From Brachyhypopomus gauderio (taxonomy: Eukaryota; Chordata; Actinopteri; Gymnotiformes; Hypopomidae), in NCBI RefSeq assembly GCF_052324685.1, contig NW_027506905.1:223501-287500 (forward strand): a stretch of DNA of 64,000 nucleotides, in the 5' to 3' direction. Each line of letters opens with the position of its first letter. The stretch's first letter is position 1. The notes under the pieces were generated by a model. It was not told the origin of the DNA and made no database searches. It saw nothing but the letters and a program-made list of their open reading frames with translations. The translations under genes were made by a program, and so were the position numbers. Positions 56,001 to 64,000 of the stretch are shown here, in pieces.

Positions 56001-58746
56001 AAAAAAACAAAGAAGCACCAGTAAAAAGGGTCCGTGTAGAACACAAATCGTAGTATGTTCATTCTCATATAATGCAACCCAAATTAGTACAGTCAAAATT
56101 ACTTAAATGAAGAAATAAATATTTAACAAAGGTATCAAAACAAATGACAATATTTATGGCAGTTAAAGATAATACTGGATAAACTGAGCCTAACTGAAGA
56201 ATAAGATTGATACACTGTAACAAACTAAATTGTGGCTTTTTGTTTTTTGAAGCTTATCCGCTGGAGGTGTCCCTGCAGCCCCCCGGGAGTGTAGTATCAA
56301 TAGGATCCCCCGTCACGCTGACCTGCCAGGCCACGGGCTGCCCTCACCCCGTCTTCACTTGGAAGGGACAGCACGATCAGCCTCTACACAGGCAGTCCGA
56401 TGTCGTGTCCCAGCTTGGTCCGTGGCCTGTAGCGCTGCGGGATGAGGGGGCGTTCATCTGCGAGGTCACGTGTGGCTCCGTGGTGAAGTCCAAACGCACA
56501 GAGGTGAAGGTTTTCTGTGAGTATCACCAAACACATTGCTACTTTAGATTTGGCATGAAATCAGTTATGTGGTGTCAAATGTTCTGTGTTTCTCAAAAAT
56601 GGAACAATTTGTAATAATTTCTTCATAAAGTAATATATTACTGAGATCTACTGAAGTTCACCGCTACCTTATTTACGGTCAAATTATGTGTTGGTCACTG
56701 CACCGTCGTCATGGTACTTCCTCTTAAAGGCTTGACAGATACAAGCTACCTGACAGAATTAACCGTCATTGTGTACAGTAGTGAATCAAACTGAAACAGA
56801 AGAGTTATGGCTGAGGATGCACATGAAAAACACTAACACTGCAGTGTCTGAGAAATAAAGAAAGCAGTTCACTCTAGCTTTGATAAGAAGCAGCCTGTAA
56901 ATGTAGTTGTTAAGGGGAGTGAAGAGGAATGAGGATGATAAGAGATCATCCCAAGGTTAAGGTTAAGCTTCTTGCTCTTCTGACTTGGCACATTTTTCAC
57001 ATTGAGTTCCCTGAAATCTCCCTCATCCTGAACTGTTCTTTCTCTGCATTGGTCATCTGACCAATGTTGAGCTTCTTCTTAAGGTTCCTCCTTAAACTCA
57101 CATGGAGTTGATCTTTCTCATTTTCTACACCAGCATTCTCCTCGCATCCTACCATAGAAAGTTCTGGACCTTTTCTGGAGGGCAAAACAACCAACCTAAC
57201 CTGCACAGTTCAGGAGGTGTTTCCATCCAACCATTTTAATTTCCTGTGGCTGGATGGAGAGACAGAGCTACACTCCGAGACTGGACATTTTTCCACTGGA
57301 CTGCAGGCCCTCAGCTCGACCATCTTCTACCTACCTGATGGCAGGGACCAAGAAAAGACAATTACTTGCAAGGTCTCACTGGACATGGTTGGTGTGCCAG
57401 CTGCATCGGCAGAGAAGACCACATCTATCACTATGGATGTACACTGTGAGTGAATGCAGTTTTTGGGCAATTTTAAGGTGTTTCCAAATGTAAAATGGGT
57501 CATATTTAGAAATTTAATTGCAGCATCGCAAACACAGTTAAAGCTTGACAATGGCACCCTGGTTTTAAAGATGCCCCCAGACAAACCAGCATCACTGTCA
57601 GTCCCCAAGAGAGGCTCAAGGCGGGGGAGTCCCTGAACATCACCTGCTTCACAAACAGTGCTCCAGATGGACGCGTGGTTCTGAGGCGGGAGCTCAACGG
57701 GGAAAAGACGGAGCTGGCTTCCAGCGAGGGAACCAAAGTCAGCTTTATGATTCACTTTGCTGAATTATCAGACTCCGGGACCTATGAATGTGAGGCTGTC
57801 AACAAATACGGCAATCAGACAACAAATGTCAGTGTCATTGTGCAAGGTAGGAGTGATTTGTGTACAGTCAAACTGCCTTCCCCATTTCATGCTGACATTT
57901 GAAACATCTACTATAGCTTTGTACTGTATAATGATTACAGACTGAGCATATTCAGAAACAAAGGCATAAAGGCCTGATTCTGGAAAACAGTCTTCCATGC
58001 TACATGCTAATTGTCAGATATTCCAGGATTGCCACCAATTCACCAATTCAATGTTTTTATCTAACCTGAAGTTCTAGATCAGGCCATGCTCAATAATACA
58101 TGCCCCTTTTTCATCTTACAATAACTAAATGAATGCATAGTTAGAAGTGGTAGTTAGAAGTGGACCATTCTGATGATCTGTCCAACCCTTTGTTGCAGCT
58201 CCTCCCAGGAACACTTCAGTGAAAGTGCTACCATCCACGTGGGTGCACGAGGGTGAAAATGTCACTATATGCTGCTACTCTGTGAGCTTCCCCCCACCTG
58301 CTATTGTTCTGCGGAAGCTGGGCAGCGGCATGGATATCTACTCCCCCAATGGCACTTTTCTGCTGGTCAACCTCACACCAAATGACACGGGTGTGTACCA
58401 GGTCAACGTCACCAATGCCCTGGGATATGAGACTGAGGTCTTCACAATTCATGTATTGGGTAAGAGTTAAGCAGTGGGATGGATATCTGAATGGAATCCA
58501 GTCTTCTAAGAACACTGTGGCATTAGATAATCTTAAGAATTTTTTTTCAGAATTTTCTAACTTTTTCATCTCTCTGTTTCCACTATAGAAAGACTCAGCC
58601 GTCCTCTGCCCAGTTGGAATGACTATATATTTTCAGCCACTGGCCTGGGAGTTTTAGCCTCAATGGTTGGCATACTGGAGTATTTAAGAAGAGCCAGGAG
58701 GAAGGGATTCTATGAACTGAGCAAGTGCAGACCTGGCACTGTGTAG
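53002..58746 (+). CDS. vcam1: vcam1, vascular cell adhesion molecule 1 (eight Ig domains)
   Basis: Ten exons, all phase 1 at internal borders: 53002-53050, 53189-53461, 53775-54080, 54156-54416, 54764-55036, 56253-56516, 57134-57445, 57571-57846, 58199-58459, 58589-58746 (810 aa; human 739). Exon 1 is the signal peptide ([17 protein letters not shown]). Exons 2-9 each encode one Ig domain. Exon 10 gives a TM segment ([20 protein letters not shown]) and a short basic tail ([13 protein letters not shown]) like human VCAM1. Domains 1 and 5 are ICAM/VCAM N-terminal type with paired cysteines (CSMMDC, CVAKC; CQATGC, CEVTC) and keep the C-D loop DxPL (LEDKPL, QHDQPL) that in mammals binds alpha4 integrins. 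Domains 2 and 6 begin with FPKDPVI- and FSSHPTI-like strands. Domains 4 and 7 are close paralogues. Domain 8 has lost its second Ig cysteine. A leucocyte-binding endothelial ligand is the expected role. Exon 8 acceptor (57571) could alternatively be 57524; 57571 keeps a normal domain start. Confidence 0.93.
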
Positions 58747-59599
58747 ACTGAAGGAACAGATGTAGAGTTAGGCAGACTCTTAAGCTGGCTATTCTGAAGT
58801 TAAAATAGACTGCTGAACTGTATCAAAATGAGCTGAATCAGACTCGGATGAATGGAATTAGACTCTGCTGAAGTGAATCAGATTCTGCTGAACAGAATAC
58901 GACTCTGCTAAGCCGCATCAGGCCTTGCGGATCTGAACTGCACTGTCCAGGCCTGCTTTTCTTGTGGTGAGGACGTGTGGGGTTGATGGTCCTCGAGTGA
59001 TGGGCTCAGGTGAAAGGAGGAACCTTCAGATGGAGGCCAGCACTCTTCTGTGACGCTCGGCACAATGAGTGCTACACTGCATGTCCCCTTGAGGAGACAT
59101 ATTTGATTAGAGCTCAGAGAACACTGTGTCTGTGTATGTTTGTGAGAGAGAGAATGAGCGAACGATTATGAGAGAGCAAGATTATATGAAGCAAAAATAA
59201 GTGATGTATATTTTTATAGAATATATTTTTTTGCAGCTGCTTCTGTTGTTATATTTGGTGGTGTTTGGTATGCAAGACAGGCGTTTAGGTCATTCTTTCA
59301 TATGTCAGGCAGATGTGTGATATGCATGAGCACAGTACAAGTCATGAGGCAGTGTAAGACGATGCAGACTCAAAAGCATTAAAATAATTTTGCACTGACT
59401 TCTGCTTTAGCAAAGCTTCAAAGCACCTTCAGCTCACAGCTGTGACCACATGGCTGGCTGGTCACATTTAGAGGTGACTACATGGCTCCACTTTTTGTAT
59501 ATGTTCAGACCTTGTGTGAATTGGTATTGGTTTTGGTTTGCTGTATTCATGCTTTGCCTTTCTGAAAGAAAGTATATGTTAATATGTTAACTCAATAAA
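58747..59599 (+). terminator. vcam1 3' UTR with internal tandem repeat and poly(A) signal
   Basis: AATAAA lies at 59594-59599. At about 58810-58925 there are several degenerate ~25-bp copies of an AATCAGACTCTGCTGAA-like unit. GAGAGA and TATATTTTTATAG stretches occur near 59145-59230. Confidence 0.6.
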
Positions 59600-60096
59600 T
59601 ATTTATTTGATAAAGTGTTGGAGTGAGAGAAAGAGAGCAGGGGGATTTTGTGGGGGTTTTATGGAGGCAATGGAATTTCCACTTCCAGATGTTTTCACTG
59701 AGTTTCTCAATTGAACATACACCCTAGTTTAACTTTCACTTTTGACTACATTTTCCGGGAATTTAGCTCTAAACATTATCAGTTTAGGAAGTAGGTGTGT
59801 TATGTGATCTAATTTCAAACAGGAAGTGGAACCAAATTGGTCATGAAGTTGAAAATTGGGGATTTTTCGCTTTCAATAATGTTCACTTGGAAATAACAGT
59901 AAAAGCATAATTGAAAATTGAAATAACAGTAAAAGCACAATTGCAGCATGAAATGTGGCTCTGAGATTTAAATTCCAATAATAGAGCAAGAAATGGCATA
60001 AATTCACAAAACAAAAACTAAAAAGCACCAACTGTATAATAATATTGTTAACAATGTTAATAGTTATATTATATAGGCCCTATATTATGTATACAT
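59600..60096. other. intergenic DNA after vcam1
   Basis: No gene. A ~32-bp direct duplication (GAAATAACAGTAAAAGCA followed by CAATTGAAA-like bases) lies at about 59890-59945. Confidence 0.5.
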
Positions 60097-61117
<1,021 letters not shown>

Positions 61118-64000
61118 TATAATGTTTATAGTAGATAATGCATGTACACTTTCACTGCTTCCTACACACTACGTCATCAGTATTGAAGTATAACCGATCC
61201 TTAATAGGGATCAGTTTGTGCTTTGTAAAATATCTGTTATATCTAAACTGAATCTAAATTCTTAAATTATCCTGCAAGGTGTCCAAGGTGTCCAAGGTGT
61301 CCAAGGTTGCGGTTGTCCAAAAAAAAGTGAGATCCAATAATAATGTACATCTGACCTATGACCTATGACCCATCGAAATTCAAAGAAAACCTCAAGGCAT
61401 TTCGTAACAAAGAAACCATTCACAATATTCACTGGTGCACTTGGATTCCCTCTACAGAATTTACAAAACAATTCAACAGTAATCCAAAAAATAAAAATAA
61501 AAACCCAAAACATTCTTTATTTCCATCTGTTATTTCCCTCACATTATCAAACTCATATATCTTTCCTCTCTGTTCTTTTCTGGTGAAGTTCGTACAGGAA
61601 AATATTTGAAGAGAACATGATGTTCACAGTGAATAGCTGAATAAGATTTCTCATCGTCACTAACCAGGCATCATCACATGCAACAGGTGCAGTGCTGTTC
61701 TATATCTCTACTATTGAACTGCTATGTCTACCAAATGTAGAGCTTATAAAAGAACCCACATATCACACCTTTTCTTCCCCCTCCCCCTCTCTTTCTAACA
61801 CAGCACACAAATGAGGGCAGAACGGGTTCAAGCCTGAATAGAGTTTCTTGCTCCTTTTTTTTAGCATCTATTGATTGCTTTTGCTGATGGTGCTATAACA
61901 GGACAGTTGTCATGGAGACCGGCTGGTTTCCATGCCCTCCGGGGGGGTCGTTTCTCTTGCACTCCCCAGAGGGATGAGCAGAGGAGCCGTGGCAGTGGCG
62001 GTGCAAATGGCGCCGTGTTCCTGCGGAGACGGCCTGTAGTTGCCCTCCTCATGGGCAGGTCTCCTTCAGTACAGTTTTTTTCTGACTACTATATTGATAA
62101 CGCTTTGGTAAAAAATGTCTCTTTCTCTCTATTGTTCATTACTGTCTTCATTTCATTGATGTCTTTATGTACAGAAGCAATACACCTCCAATTGGCAATG
62201 CAGACATTGAATAACTTCAAGAAATGCACATTCTCTCTGTTTCATAATTATTCTGTAAATATGCAGCAAGTCCATTCTTGCCACCTCTAAAGTGTGTATT
62301 TCTATTCACATCTGCTCTGATAGCACCCAAAGAAATATTGAGTTCTGCTACGCCGATCCTTAAAAGCTTAAAGAGACTGAAGTAAAAAGTCTCACATTTG
62401 ACGTGGTCAAGCAATTTACAATACTCTATTTACAATACTCTATTTACAATACTCTATTTACAATACTCTAAACAATGAGAGCCAAGTTCCCGCCCATTTA
62501 GAACTCACAAAATGGCATTTTTGTTGTTTAAATATAACATAGTGTTTGATTCACGGTTGTATGTCTTAAGCAGGGAAAGGGATAAAACATGCAGTGTCAT
62601 CTCATAATATCACCCATGATAATGAGAGATATTGGTTGTAGAAGAATTTGTACTGCAAGTCTCATTCTGCTCTGCAAGGAGTCTGTGCAGCCTTCCTGAC
62701 CCTCCGACCCCGTGTGACCTTTATATAAGACTCCAGAAGAGTATGATCAGCAGAAAAAAACTGCATCTACTTAGTGACTGTGAATTCTGCTACGTCCTGT
62801 CACTTTTAATCGCTAACAGCTGCTGGTATTTCCTGGTTTTTCGTGGTGGTGGTGGTGGGGGTGGCGGGAGTGGGGGGGTACTCTGTACTCCACGTTGAAG
62901 GAGGGAAGATCACGCCACCACCCCCTCCGAGCCTGCCGAGCTCTTCTCTCTGATTGCCGAGTGAACAATAACAGAATATTTATGGAGGAGAAGCCCCAGG
63001 TTGAGCAGATGGCATGTGACCCAGGGGCCCCTCTCACACAGAGACTCCTCGTCACCAGCACCGCCGCTATCTTAACAAACTGTTTGCAGCTATCAGCAGC
63101 TTTTTTCCCGCCTCCACACTGATCACGGCTTTCATTACGAGGGTTCTTTTATGGCATACACGTGTCAATGGCAGGGTTTATGCTGTCAATGGCAGGGTTT
63201 ATGCGGATGTCATGTTTCAACAAGCATATAAAGTCTCTGATAGACCCCTGAGTGGATCGTTTGCTCTCCTGCTATTTGAATTCGTGATGATCCAGTTTCT
63301 CACCCTGCACATGTGGACCACATGACCAAAACTGAGCTTTGCTGGGCCTCAGGTCCTCATCTCTGTGCACTTGGTAAATAATCTCCCTCTCTCTGGAGGA
63401 TAGTAACACTAGACTCTCAGATGAATCAAAGTTTATTTTTGTTTTTTGAAGCTCATCACACCAGACATTTTTGACCATGGCATTGCACAGAGGATTCATG
63501 TCACTGGTTTGATTTAGCAGAGGACCTTGTGTCAAATGACAGCTGCTTTGCACTGAACCGGAGAGACTTACACTGGCCACGAGGTCAGCAGCTATGCATA
63601 CAAGACATCTATGAAAAAAAATAAACAAGCTAATATCACCTCCCTTGCTATTACATTTAACAGGATATGAACAGCTTATTATCCGGTTATTTGCTTTGCA
63701 TGTGTTTGGAGTGTAATGGGTTAAATAAGAGCATTTATCTGTTTCATACATAGCAGGTTCATACATATACACCGTTGACTCCAGGAATAGCACTTACGAA
63801 ACCTCTCATGGGTATCTGTAGAAATATTATATGAAAAGTTGGAGTGAAAAGATATATGTAGGTTAAAAGGTACTTTTCACATTAAGCCCACAGTTTTCCT
63901 GGTCTATTTTCTCTGCCATTTCTTATTTAAGCTGTAGCAAATGGACTGAAAGTGCATGAGTGTGCATGAGTGTAACCAGGAGGAACACCTCAAACACCAC
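61118..64000. other. right-edge region without a recognised gene; short tandem repeats and possible regulatory sequence
   Basis: There is a 9-bp tandem repeat (GGTGTCCAA, about 61278-61305), a 14-bp tandem repeat (ATTTACAATACTCT, four copies, about 62410-62468) and a 21-bp duplication (GTCAATGGCAGGGTTTATGC, about 63165-63203). GC-richer unique blocks at about 61860-62060 and 62940-63110 look unlike the surroundings. A 173-codon frame on the minus strand (63793-63272) has no homology I recognise. In human the next gene after VCAM1 is EXTL2, but none of its blocks were seen. Confidence 0.4.

Noticed and set aside
57524-57570. Alternative acceptor for vcam1 exon 8 at 57524
   Set aside because: It would insert extra residues (SQTQLKLDN...) and, read in its own phase, shifts the frame of the Ig domain. 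The acceptor at 57571 gives a normal domain start ([12 protein letters not shown]).
61118-64000. Presence of extl2 or slc30a7, expected next by human synteny
   Set aside because: None of their conserved blocks could be found on either strand in this interval.

Overview
The window is nuclear DNA from a ray-finned (teleost) fish. It contains spliced vertebrate genes with GT-AG introns, abundant (GT)n/(CA)n microsatellites, an L2/Maui-type LINE, a decayed Tc1-like transposon and short interspersed repeats typical of teleosts. Repeat content is compatible with an otophysan such as a characin, catfish or knifefish, but the species cannot be named from sequence alone. No prokaryotic system, CRISPR array, rRNA or tRNA gene was seen.

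Six genes are recognisable, in the order lrrc39(-) dbt(-) rtca(+) cdc14a(+) gpr88(+) vcam1(+). From memory this matches the LRRC39-DBT-RTCA-CDC14A-GPR88-VCAM1 block of human 1p21, so the window is an ancient conserved synteny block. Complete exon chains with compatible splice phases could be read for dbt (11 exons, 497 aa), rtca (11 exons, 362 aa), cdc14a (15 exons, 603 aa), gpr88 (1 exon, 347 aa) and vcam1 (10 exons, 810 aa). For lrrc39 only the first three coding exons are inside the window.

Layout: 1-3799 is the 5' part of lrrc39, with an L2 LINE and a 0.55 kb minisatellite in its first intron. 3800-6358 is intergenic DNA and dbt 3' UTR. 6359-10247 is dbt, and 10248-11311 is a head-to-head dbt/rtca promoter. 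11312-15.7 kb is rtca. 15.7-19.4 kb is intergenic DNA and cdc14a 5' UTR. 19425-49.2 kb is cdc14a, whose introns are loaded with microsatellites, interspersed repeats and several stretches that look like conserved noncoding elements. 50180-52.2 kb is intronless gpr88. 52.8-59.6 kb is vcam1 with a TATA promoter. 60.1-61.1 kb is a dead Tc1 element ending in a (TA)n(GA)n tract. 61.1-64.0 kb has no recognised gene.

The genes have unrelated jobs: sarcomere-associated LRR protein, mitochondrial branched-chain keto-acid dehydrogenase E2, RNA 3'-phosphate cyclase, dual-specificity phosphatase, orphan brain GPCR and endothelial adhesion molecule. They do not form a pathway. The most notable signals are a minisatellite built from copies of the lrrc39 exon/intron junction, a (GT)65 tract that serves as the 3' splice-site region of a cdc14a exon, and an eight-Ig-domain vcam1 with both integrin loops kept but a broken last Ig domain.
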